In this document: piece after piece, positions 22,001 through 34,000 of the stretch
How the letters are laid out: every line of letters begins with the position of its first letter
Position numbering within the stretch: position 1 is the stretch's first letter
NCBI GenBank assembly: GCA_943736015.1
Contig: OX031066.1
Coordinates: forward strand, 6,696,245-6,760,244
Reading direction: 5' to 3'
Length of the DNA: 64,000 nucleotides
DNA from: Tridacna crocea
Taxonomy: Eukaryota > Mollusca > Bivalvia > Cardiida > Cardiidae
Notes under the pieces: generated by a model
The model's database searches: none
Told to the model about the DNA's origin: nothing
The model's input: the letters and a program-made list of their open reading frames with translations, nothing else
Position numbers and translations under genes: made by a program

Positions 22001-25000
22001 CTATAGCCAATTTTTTTCAGAATCCAATTAGCCATTTCAAAGAAGAAGATTTTTAATAATTTCTTCATGTCTGTATCGTGTAAATTGCCCATAGCCATCA
22101 GAGCCATATTTCTTGATGGATCAAAATATTTCGAGCACATTTTGAAAAGGATCAGCTAAGAAACATTTCTGTGAAATGATATCAAAATCTGACCAGCCCC
22201 CAGAGCCATGTTTATTGACGGATTAAAGTTTTGCGAACAATTTTTGAAAAGGGTCATCAAAGGAACATTTCCGTGAAATTATTTCAAAATCTGACCAGAG
22301 GTTTCTATGAAGAAGAATTTTTAAGAATTCCTTCATTTCTGTATAGTGCAAGTAGCCCCCATTCACCAGAGCCACGTTTCTTGATGGATCAAAATTTCAC
22401 GAACAACTTTTGAAAAGGATCACCCAAGGAACATCTTTGTGAAATTATTTCAAAGTCTGACCAGCAGTTTTAGAGAAGAAGAATTTTCAAGAATTCCTTC
22501 ATTTCTGTGAGTGCAAGTAGCTCCCATTCACTAGAGCCATGTTTCTTGATGGATTAAAATTTCATCAACACTTTTTGAAAAGGGTCACCCAAGGAACATC
22601 TCTGTGAAATTATTTTAAAATTTGATCAGTGGTTTCAGAGGAGAAGATTTTTAAAAGAATTTCCTAGAAAATTCCATTTGGCTGTCATGGCAACCAGAGT
22701 TTTTGACGGAATCCAATTCTGTGAACAGTTTTTAAAGAGGACCTCCAAAGGAACATTCCAGCCAAGTTTGGTCCAAATTGGCCAAGCAGTTTAGGAGGAG
22801 TTGATGTTTAAAGAATTGTTGACGACACATGATGGACGACGAGCAATTTCACCTTTTGCCACAATGTTTTTCAAAGGCTTATACAAGCAATGTGTAGAAA
22901 TGAGTATCTATGGAGTAAAGGGTTAATACAACTTACATGACTTCTAGATCAATTCTGCCATCTTGACCAAACCTGTAAGTGTAAAGGCCTCCATTATGGT
23001 CCCATCGTACCTAAACAAAGTCAAAAAAACTGTTTTTTACTCTTCACCAAAGGGACAACATTCTGAACTGAACCAAATGGAAAGCGTTTTCAGACAACAA
23101 AGGTGACTCACATGGCAGAATTTGTCCTCGATACAAAGAAAATACAGTGGGAAAAGGGGAAAATGCTGGTTACCAGCATTTTCTCACTTTCCCAGGTTTT
23201 CAAAAGGCTTCTATCAAAGGGTGGTAACCAGCATTTTTCTCTTTACCCATATTAAAAGGCTTCTTTCATAGGGTCATTACTAGCATTTTCTCCTTTTCCC
23301 TAGTTTTCAATAGGCTTCTTTCATAGGGTCATTAAAACCCGAGATCATTTGGTAAAGAATTAACTCTTTACAAAACAACTAAATTTTACACTTGTCCAAA
23401 TTGAAAGCATTTGCAGACATAGAAAATGTTTCCAGCAGGGTGGAAAACAATGTGGGAAAAGGAGAAAATGCTGGTTACCAGCATTTTCTCCTTTTCCCAC
23501 AATGTTTTCAGAAGTTTTCTATCTCAGGGTTGTAAAAACCAGGGATTGTAGGCTAAAGGGTAAGGCGGGGCTGATAGAAGGAGCAATGCTCTTGTATAAA
23601 AAACTATCTTAAATATATCTAAGTATCTCTATAATGCAAACTTAAAAAGAAAAAATGCACTTAAAAACAGTTAATTTGTAACATTACTGTATCTACAGGG
23701 CTTCTTGACACTGTAAATACTCTTTCACCATGCGTTTTGTATGATTTACATGTTGTTTTGCTTATGTACTTATTGTACATGTATGGCAAATAAAGTATTG
23801 TATTGTATTGTATTGTATTGTATTGTATTGTATAAGGGATCTTATCGCATCTCTGATGCATTATACCAACCTGGTCATCATAATTTATTAGAATAATGAA
23901 TTCATAAAATTTGTTTTTTCTAACAACCAACTGAATCATGATGTAAAATGGTCCATGAACAAGTGGAAAATTTACAAATAGCGAAAGGTTTTGACTTGCG
24001 TAATCCTGAATGGACAGACCAGACTGACTGGGCTTGATAATTTTTTTTTCTTCAAATGCATTAGACCCCTTTTCCATAGAACATGCTTTATAAAGTTACA
24101 CCCTTTTCTACATAATCCCGACTTTTAACAACCCTGAAAAGGAATCCTTTTGAAAACATTGTGGGAAAAGGAGAAAATGCTTGTAACCAGCATTTTCTCC
24201 TTTTCTCACAGTGTTTTCTACTCTACCCAAGGCAACTTTAAAATTTGAGTCACATTTATCATGTCTGCAAAATTTAATGCTTTCAACTGGGACAAGTCTT
24301 ACATTTTGTCATGTGGTAAACAGTTAATATAATGAGAAATTTCAACCATACAGTAAGTGCCAGTCATGCATTGCTCCTTCTTCCATAATGTTGTCTCTAC
24401 TGTAAGAGAAAAACTTGTCTTTCTTTCCTTGAAATAGATGACTGTCTTTGTGTCACTTTTGCTAGTGTATCTAGGTGTACCCTGCATGGTAATAAGTAAT
24501 GGAGACTATATGATACCTACACTCACTGTCCCATTTTCCTGGACTTCAAAAACAGCCCCTTCATTGCCTGGTTTGCCATCCTGGTTATCGTAATTCCAGT
24601 CTGCACCTGCCAAAAAATTAACTCTTTACCACACAATCCCTATTTTTAACGACCCTGACAGAGAAAGCTTTTGAAAACATTGTGGGAAAGGGAGAAAATG
24701 CTGATAACCAGCATTTTCTCCTTTTCCCACAATGTTTTCTACCCTTTCAAAATCAAAATTCAATTTTTGTTTCACATTTATTTTTTCATCTGCAAATGCT
24801 TTCAATCTGGTCTAGTCCAAAATTTTGTCGTTTGGTAAAGAGTTAAAACACTCTATGTCTATCTCCTTATCATCATTACCATATGACTCTTTTCCAAATA
24901 CTTCTGATATTCTTTACAATATTATGGGACACTCTTTGATACCTTTTTCCATTAAAGGCACAACAGCAGCAAATCTCTTCTATAATAACAAGACAATTGT

Positions 25001-28000
25001 TCTGGCAAACTTTCAGGGGTGTGGGCCGGAAATATGGCCTCTGGGGTGATCTCAAGCTTTTTCTGAAAGTGTCTCTGTGATCTACTTTTTGACCTAAAAC
25101 ATTCGTTTTCAGCTTTCTGACAAACTTTATGAGATTTGGACTGAAATTAAGCCTTAACTCTTCACCACAAATTTTGACTTTTAACGACCCTGAGAGAGAA
25201 GCCTTTTGAAAATATTGTAGGAAAAGGAGAAAATTCTGGTAACAATGTGTTCTACCCTTCCCAAAAAGGATTTCAAATTTTCAGTCAATTTCATTTTGTC
25301 ATCTGCAAATTCTTTCAAATTGGACCAGTCTAAATTTGTTGTTTGGTAAAGAGTTAAGAGTAAACACAAGGTTTTCCTAAACTTTGTGTCGGTGACCTAT
25401 TTTTGACCTTTTGTGACCAATTATCAAACCAACCCAAGATACGAAGACAAACATTCTGACCAAATGTCATGAGTATACGACTAAACCTATGGCTTCCAGA
25501 GCATGTAAGAGGGGTTTTCCAGCTGATGTGACCCATTTTCAATCAACAATATTATCAAAAGCATAATCAACAATAACATCAAGAGCACAGCACAATCATG
25601 AAAACTCATCTGAGCACTTTCTGCTGAGGTGGGCCAAAAAACAGCTTTATTACAGGATCACAAGATGACACTATATTTGATTGTTTAGTGTAAACTTATA
25701 AACCCATTATCAACATTATTTCAGTAGAGGCAGCCTGTGCATTTATCCATACCTTCCCTCTAGATTTTATCACCAGTTCTTTGCATAACTTTCTACCAAA
25801 GCCCTAGGATACTTTTCCTCAAAGCCATCTTTAAAACAACAATCAGCAAAAAGAGAGAAATGAATCCTACATGGCAGTGATTTTCATCGAACCTTGGAAA
25901 TAACATGGAAAATGTGATGTGAACTAGAGAGCTATAACATACACAATACCAAAGCTCCAGCTTTTTATATCTTTACCAGGTGACAGAATTTTAGATGTGT
26001 CCAAACTGAAAGCATTTGCAGACGAAAAATTAACGCGACTCAAAAATTGAAGCTTGACTTCAGAAGAGTAGAAAACATTGTGGGAAAAGGAGAAAATGCT
26101 GGTCACCAGCATTTTCTCCTTTTCCCACAATGTTTTCAAAAGGCTTCTATCGCACGTTTGTCAAAGGTCGTCACTGTGTGGTGAAGAGTTAAGTTTCAAC
26201 ACTTTCCAAATTTTTTACTTGACATGAAATATCTTGTAACTGCACATGTTGTAATTATCAAGGTTTTCCAGGGCAGTCCAGCCAAGAAATTTACCTCTTT
26301 TTACCCTGCAACCAACAGCAATTAGCTCATCTTTTAACACTCTTGGTTCATCCACTTTCTCCACATAGTCAATATTCTCTACTGTTACCCTGAGAACACT
26401 GTCTCCATCTGGATGGTCCCATGTAACCCTGAACCCTTCAAAAGAAGAAACATTGAAAACTAGCCCTCTTTGGAACAGAAGCTGATCCTTTACTAATGCA
26501 AAGTTTGATCCATCCTACAGAAGACAGCTGTTGAAAACATTGCGGGAAAAAGAAAGAATGCCTGTAACTACAATTTTCTCCTTTTTACATCTTGTTAACT
26601 GCCCTTTAACAGGCATATCCTATAAGTTCAAACACATTCAATTAATCATCAACAAATGCTTTGAAATTGTACAAGTACTTTGGTTTATTACCATGTAAAG
26701 GGTTAAAGAAAAAAGTTCTGCAAATGCAGTTATCCTTTATGTTACTCCAAAGGCTGTTGAACAAAAATCTATTTTCATAAGCCAGATTAAAAACTTAAAT
26801 ATTACAACTGTAAGGCTAATTAAACTATAAAGATCATAATGTAAGTATAATGTAGTATCGGACTTGATTCATCCAAGTACTGCATTCAACTAAGCATGTA
26901 CTCCACAAGAAATCTTGATTGCATTCAATGTCTTGTTCTGATGCATTTTTCTAACTTTACTTCTATTTGACTTAACCAAATGCGCAACTGTAGAAAATAA
27001 CTAAGAATTCATTTGTAAAATGATTGGATAGTACATGACCTGGTCTGTTTGCATCTACTTTTCAAAGACATTTGACTCTTTAACCCTTTACCCCATACAG
27101 CATTTCTATGGTATCTCTAATTGACCCTAAATTACAGCAAGGATGACGCCGTTTCTTATGTGTATGACATCTTTTGATAGTGTAGAAAACATTGTGGCAA
27201 AAGGTGAAATTGCTCGTCACGAGCAATTTCATCTTTTGCCACAATGTTTTTCCAAAGGCTCCTACAAGCAATGCGTAGAAATGAGTATCTATGGAGTAAA
27301 GGGTTAACAAATTTTTAGACTGCTCCAAATTGAGAGCCCTTGCAGACAACAAAATTTAAGTGACTGAAAAATTGAAATTTGGCTTGGAAAGCATAGAAAA
27401 CATTGTGGGAAAAGGAGTAAAATGCTGGTTGCCAGCATTTTCTTCTTTTCCCACAATGCTTTCAAAACACTTCTTTCTCAAGGTCGTTAAAAGTCGTGAC
27501 TGTGTGGTAAAGACTTAAGACAGTAAATAAGATGGACTGTTTGATCCAACAAGTATGATAGAACGCTTGAGCATGCACATACCATCTTCAAAATGTTTTG
27601 TCACTGTGCCAAATAACGATGATGAAGGACCGCCTTTTTTCTTAACTCTGCTGCCAAGGGGAAAGACGTCATTTATCTCCTGGCCAAATATAACATCACT
27701 GTTGCTGTTTACACTTGATCCATTGGAACACCTATGAGTTCTTAAAAATTCTTCCATTTGTGCCTGTCAGATTGAAATTGTATATATAAGTTAAGATAAT
27801 TAAGTTGTTAGCTTGGGACAATAATTAAGGTGGTGGACCAGTAATAGCAAACAGCTATTTCCACTATAGTATTACCCTACAAACTTTGCTACATGATTAA
27901 AAATGATTATTATTGTACTACGTTCACCAATCCACTTTTTCCTTTTTGTTCATCTTAAAATTATCAATTATAAATCTAAAACCACTATATTCTCATTACA

Positions 28001-31000
28001 AAGGTAAACAGTGTTTACTTTTTCAGTATTTAACTCTTTACCAAACAAAAAAAATTATAAACTGGTCTAAATTGAAAGCATTTGCAGTCGACCAAATAAA
28101 TGTGAAGAATCGAAATTTGATTTAATCCTTTATCCCACAAGTCATTTCTGTGGTATCCCTAACTGACCCTAAATAACACCAAGGATGAAGCCATTTCTTA
28201 TGTGTATATGACACCTTTTGATAGTGTAGAAAACATTGTGGCAAAAGGTGAAGTTGCTCATCATGAGCAATTTCACCTTTAGCCACAATATTTTCCAAAG
28301 GCTCATACAAGCAATGCATAGAAATGAGTATCTATGGAGTAAAGGGTTAAGAAGGGTAGAAAACATTGTTGGAAAAGGAGAAAATGCTGGTTACCAGCAT
28401 TTTCTCCTTTTCCCACAATGTTTTCAAAAGGCTTCTATCAGAGTTGTCCAAAGTTGTCATTATGTGGGATAGGGTTAAAACATTTGCAAAGATATGTCAA
28501 ATCAGGCAATCAAGTTTTTGCCCTTGATAAGGAAGAAAACATTGCATGAAAAGAAATAGGGTTCCTGTTACAAATATTTTCTCTTTTTCTTACAAGGATT
28601 TCAAATAGGGCATTTTCCTTAAAGCCTGTAAAAGACAGGACTATCAAACTTTTCTTTACCCAAATATTCTCATCACAAGGGCTTCTGAAATCAATACCTG
28701 CATTTCAAAAGATGCCAAGGTTACATCAGTTCTATGGTACAATTAAAGGCCTCTTTACCCTTTACCAAACAATCTCTGTTTTTTACGACCTTGAGACAGA
28801 AGACTTTTGAAAACGTAGGAAATGGAGAAAATGCTGATAACCAGCATTTTCTCCTTTTTCCACAATCTTTTCTATCCTGATGAAAACAAAATGCAATTTT
28901 TGAGTTACGTTTATTTTGTCATCTGCAAGACAGTGCTTTCAATCTGGACAAGTCTTAAATCTTGCCGTTTGTAGAGTTAAATTTTAGAGCACCAAATAAT
29001 CTTAACAGACACTCATAAAATAAGAACCTGATAACTACTTTTATGATTGCTTTTGTCTGTAAAGACTTAGCAAGGCAGACAATGTAGATCAAGATTAAAG
29101 TGCACATTCAGTGCAGTCTGATCTTAAATCTACACTGGCTGCAAAGTCATAAAAGGTGCTTTCAGGGTTAACACTACAACTCAAAGCAACAAGTTTTAAT
29201 CATTCTGAGAATGGTGGCTTTTGAAAACATTGTGAAAAGAGGATCAAAGGCTGGTAACCAGCATTCTCTCCATTTCCCAAAATGTTTTCTATACTTTCCA
29301 GGGCAAAGTCCATGTTTTGAGCCACATTACATCCAAGGGCAAATACCGTGTACTGAGCCAATTTGAACAAGGCTAAAATTTTGTCAAATGGTAAAGTATT
29401 AAACCCATTAGTTAACTCTTTACCAAACGGCAAAATTTTGGACCTGTCCAAATTGAAAGCATTTGCAGACGACAAAATATATGTGACTGAAATCTTGTAC
29501 TTTGGTTTGGGAAGGGTAGAAAACATTGTGGGAAAAGGAGAAAATGCTGGTTACCAGCATTTTCTCCTTTTCCTACAATGTTTTCCAAATGCTTTTTTCT
29601 TAGGGTCGTTAAAAGTCGGGATTGTGTGGTAAAGAGTTAAAGTTATCAACCTGTATATATCCAGACACTGTGGAATATTGTGAGATCAGTGTGAGAAATG
29701 GAGAAAATGCTGCTGAACAAGATTTTCCACATTTTCTGTATTTTCAAGATATCCTGTCGAATTCAGTCACATTTACTTTGTCTTCTACAAAAAGTTTTAA
29801 CTTCTTCAAGTCTAAAGTTTTGGTCATATTGTTGAGTGACTGCTGTGTGGAAGTTATTACCTGATCTACAGGATCTATACCACAAAAATCCAGAATGAAT
29901 TTGTGGAGTTCTGGAGAGTGACTTAATCTACTAGCTCTCATCTGAAATAAAAGCATGGTATACGCTTATTCTTTTTTTGGCAAGGGCATAATGTATTTTA
30001 AATAAACTTGTAAAAATAATTCACCATTTGTTTTTTTACAGAACATTACAAAGAATTTGTCAAAACTTTTTAAAGGAGATTAATAAAAGTAACCTCATAC
30101 ACTCATTTAACTCTTTACCACACAATCCTGACTTTTAACAACCCTGAGAAAGAGGCCTTTTGAAAACAATGTGGGAAAAGGAGAAAATGCTGGTACCCAG
30201 CATTTTCTCCTTTTCCAACAATGTTTTCTACCCTTCCCAAACCAAATTTCGATTTTTCAATCACATTTATTTTGTTGTCTGCAAATGCTTTCAATTTGGA
30301 CCAGTCTAGAATTAAAACTTTCATGGACCACACTATTTTAGACCTAGGACTACATCGTAGTAACTGACAAGAATTTTGTACGAGAAGGTAACAGCACAAA
30401 TTCTACTATCATCTATTTAGTCCAAGGCAATCTAACTATTGGGTGTTTTAACTCTTTACCAAACAACAAAATTATAGACTAGTCAAATTGAAAGCACTTG
30501 CAGATGACAAAATAAACATAACTCAAGAACTGAAATTTGTTTCCAGCAGGGTAGAAAACATTGTGGGAAAAGGACAAAATGCTGGTTACCTGCATTTTCT
30601 CCTTTTCCTACAATGTTTTCTATAGGCTTCTTTCTCAGGGTCGTTAAAAGTTGGGATTGTGTGGTAAGGGGTTATGTAATAGGAGTTATGACGAAAATCA
30701 CAAGCACAATCATAGTCTATCACATCTATTGTGAGATGTTCTAGAATAAAAAACATTAAATACTATGAGAGAGAGACGGTGTACAGATATTCTTGATACT
30801 ATACTATGAGCCTGTAAACACACCATCATTTTTCTGCTATTGCTTTGAAAGCTTTCAACAAAATAGTGATCAACGAGTACATATACCTGCATGAGGGCAA
30901 GCTTAGCTTTTGGGCACAAAGTGAACAGACATAATTATTTAGTCTGTAAAAAAATGACCATGATGTTATAATTTGGAGGTTACAGATACATGTATTTTTT

Positions 31001-34000
31001 TTCTTTTAACAGTATCCTCCAAACAAGAGGGCCAAGATGGCCCTGGATAGCTCACCTGAATTTTTGAGATGACCATAGCCTATTTTCTTTTTTTTTGAGG
31101 TATTGAAACATTGGAACCAAATTTATAATTTTGCTAAGCAATTTTCCAAAGGTCACCTGTAAAATTCATTTCGAAATCTGACCATCAGTTTCAAAAAGAA
31201 GAATTTTTAAGAATTCTTCATTTCTGTATAAGAGCAAGTATCCCCCATCCACGAGAGCCATGTTTCTTGATGGATCAAAATTTACAAACAAGTTTTGAAA
31301 AGGGTCACCCAAGGAACATTTCGGAAAATTTCTTTTAAAATCTGACCAGGGGTTTCAGAGAAAAAGAATTTTCAAGAATTTCATCATGTCCATATAGTGC
31401 AAGTAGCTCCCATTTACAAGAGCAAGGATCACCCAAGGAACATCTCTGTCAAATTATTTTAAAATCTGACTAGGGGTTTCAGAGAAAAAGAATTTTCAAG
31501 AATTTCTTCATTTCCATATAGTGCAAGTAGCCCCCATTCACCAGAGCCATGTTTCTTGGCGTATCAAAATTTTGTGAACAATTTCTGAAAAGGGTCACCC
31601 AAGGAACATCTCTGTGAAACCATTTCAAAATCTGTCTTGCCGTTTCAGAGAAGACGAATTTTTAAGAATTTCTTCATTTCCCTGTAGTGCAAGAAGCCCC
31701 CATTCACCAGAGCCATGTTTCTTGACGGATCAAAATTTCGCGAACAATTTTTGAAAAGGGTCACCCAAGGAACATCCCTGAGAAATTATTTCAAAATCTG
31801 ACCAGCCGTTTCAGAGAAGAAAGATTTTTAAGAATTTCCACATTTCCCTATAGCGCAAGTAGCCCCCATTCACCAGAGCCATGTTTCTTGATGGATCAAA
31901 ATTTCGCGAACAATTTTTGAAAAGGGTCACCCAAGGAACAATTCTGTGAAATTATTTCAAAATCTGACCAGCGGTTTCAGAGAAGAAGAATTTTTAAGAA
32001 TTCCTTCATTTCTGTATAGTGCAAGTAGCCCCCATTCACCAAAGCCACATTTTTTGACGGATCAAAATTTCATGAACAATTTTTGAAAAGGGTCACCCAA
32101 AGAACATCTCTGTGAAATTATTACAAAATCCGACCAGTGGTTTCAGAGGAGAAGATTTTTAAAGGATTTGCTAAAAAATTCCATTTCATTGCCATGGCAA
32201 CCAGAGTTTTTGATGGAATCAAATTCTGTGAACAATTTTTAAAGAGGACCTCCCAAGGAACATTCCTGCCAAGTTTGGTCCAAATTGGCCCAGCAGTTTA
32301 GGAGGAGTTGATGTTTAAAGAATTGTTGACAAGGCACGACAGATGACGCACGACGGATGACGGACACCCAGTGACCCTAAAAGCTCCCCTTGAGCATGTT
32401 GTGCTCAGATGAGCTAAAAAGGGTAATATGTAAATGCAACAATGGATTCTATACGATAAAAGCACCTTCACAAAAATTGATCAGATCAAATGTCTCTGAG
32501 AAAAATATCTGAAAGATATTACCATGTACTTACATAGTTTTTGAAACTTCTTGATTCCGTTTTCCAATTTTCTGGAGAAGTAACTTTTCCACCACTTCTG
32601 CTAGAAATTGACTGTAGCAAATCCTAGATAAATATAACAAAAGGACCATGATGGTCCTATATCCCTCACCTGAGTACCATGCTGTAAAATCAAACTTGTG
32701 ACCCCTGGGCAGAGCCAGTTTTGACCCCAGGGGCATCATATGAAGAATCTTGGTAGACGTCCAATAGGGGATGCTACATACCAAATATCAAAGCTCTGCA
32801 CCTTCTAGTTTCAGACAAGAAGAATTTTATAGTTTTCCTTCTTTGTTACTATCATACAAACTTGTGACCCCCAGGGCGGGGCCAGTTTTGATCCCAGGGG
32901 CTTCATATGAACAATCTTGGTAGAGGTCTACTCGGAGATGCTACATACCAAAATATAAAAGCTGTACGCCTTCTAGTTTCAGAGAAGAAGAATTTTGAAG
33001 TTTTCCTCCTTTGTTCCTATGTTTTAAATCTTGTGACCCCCGGATGGTGGCCAGCTTTGACCCCAGGGGCATCATATGTACAATCTTGGTGGAGGTCCAC
33101 TAGGAGATGCTACATACCAAATATCAAAGCTCTGCGCCTTCTAGTTTCAGAGAAGAAGATTTTTAAAGTTTTCCTTTTTTGTTACTATCATACAAACTTG
33201 TGACCCCTGGGGCGGGGCCAGTTTTCACCCCAGGGACATCGTATGAACAATCTTGGTAGAGGTCCACTAGGAAATGCTAAATACCAAATATCAAAGCTGT
33301 ATGCCTTCTAGTTTCAGAGAAGAAGAATTTTGAAGTTTTCCTCCTTTGTACCTATGTTTCAAACTCCCTGGGGAGGGCCAGTTTTGACCCCAGGGGCATC
33401 CTATGTACAATCTTGGTAGAGGTCCACTAGGAGATGCTACATACCAAATATCACAGCTTTGCACCTTCTAGTTTCAGAGAAGAAGAATTTTAAACTTTTC
33501 CTTCTTTGTTACTATCATATAAACTTGTGACCCTGGGGCGGGGCCAGTTTTCACCCCAGGGGCATCATATGTACAATCTTGGCAGTGGTCCACTAGGAGA
33601 TGCTACATACCAAAAATCAAAGCTCTGCCCTTTCTAGTTTCAGAGAAGAAGAATTTTAAAGTTTTCCTTCTTTGTTCCTATGTTTCAAACTTGTGACCCC
33701 AGGGGCGGGGCCAGTTTTGACCCCAGGGGCATCATAAGAACAATCTTGGTAGAGGTCCACTAGGAGATGCTACATACCAAATATCAAAGCTCTATGCCAT
33801 CTTATTTCAGAGAAGAAGATTTTCAAAGATTTTGTGATTTTTTCCACTTTTGTTGCCATGGCAACCAGAATTATGGCTGGAATTCAATCTCTTGAACAAC
33901 TTTGGTAGAGCTTCACCCAAGGAACATCCCTGCCAAGTTTCATCAAGATTGGCCCAGGAAGAGAAGATGTTTAAAGAAATTGTGGATGACGGACGACGCA

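Larger units (their letters stand above)
21661..22925 (-). mobile_element. piggyBac-type MITE, subfamily C, split by nested elements
   Basis: Arm 21661-21735 (TACTCCATAGATACTCATTTC) and arm 22839-22925 (CGAGCAATTTCACC … TATGGAGTAAAGGGTTAA) flank an hAT-like MITE and a truncated pearl A element. Confidence 0.7.

Noticed and set aside
23661..24077. 138-codon - strand open frame
   Set aside because: Runs through the (TATTG)n microsatellite, sits inside an intron and has no recognisable motif.
28660..28697. Alternative exon VLISEALVMRIFG using CAG at 28698 as an acceptor
   Set aside because: It ends in phase 2 and cannot join exon 17; reading the same CAG as the donor of exon 16 keeps the frame.
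30892..30948. Exon-like piece between TTTTTTTACAG and CATGCAG|GTATAT on the - strand
   Set aside because: Phase 0 is required, but that frame has a stop in the third codon; exons 13 and 14 join without it.
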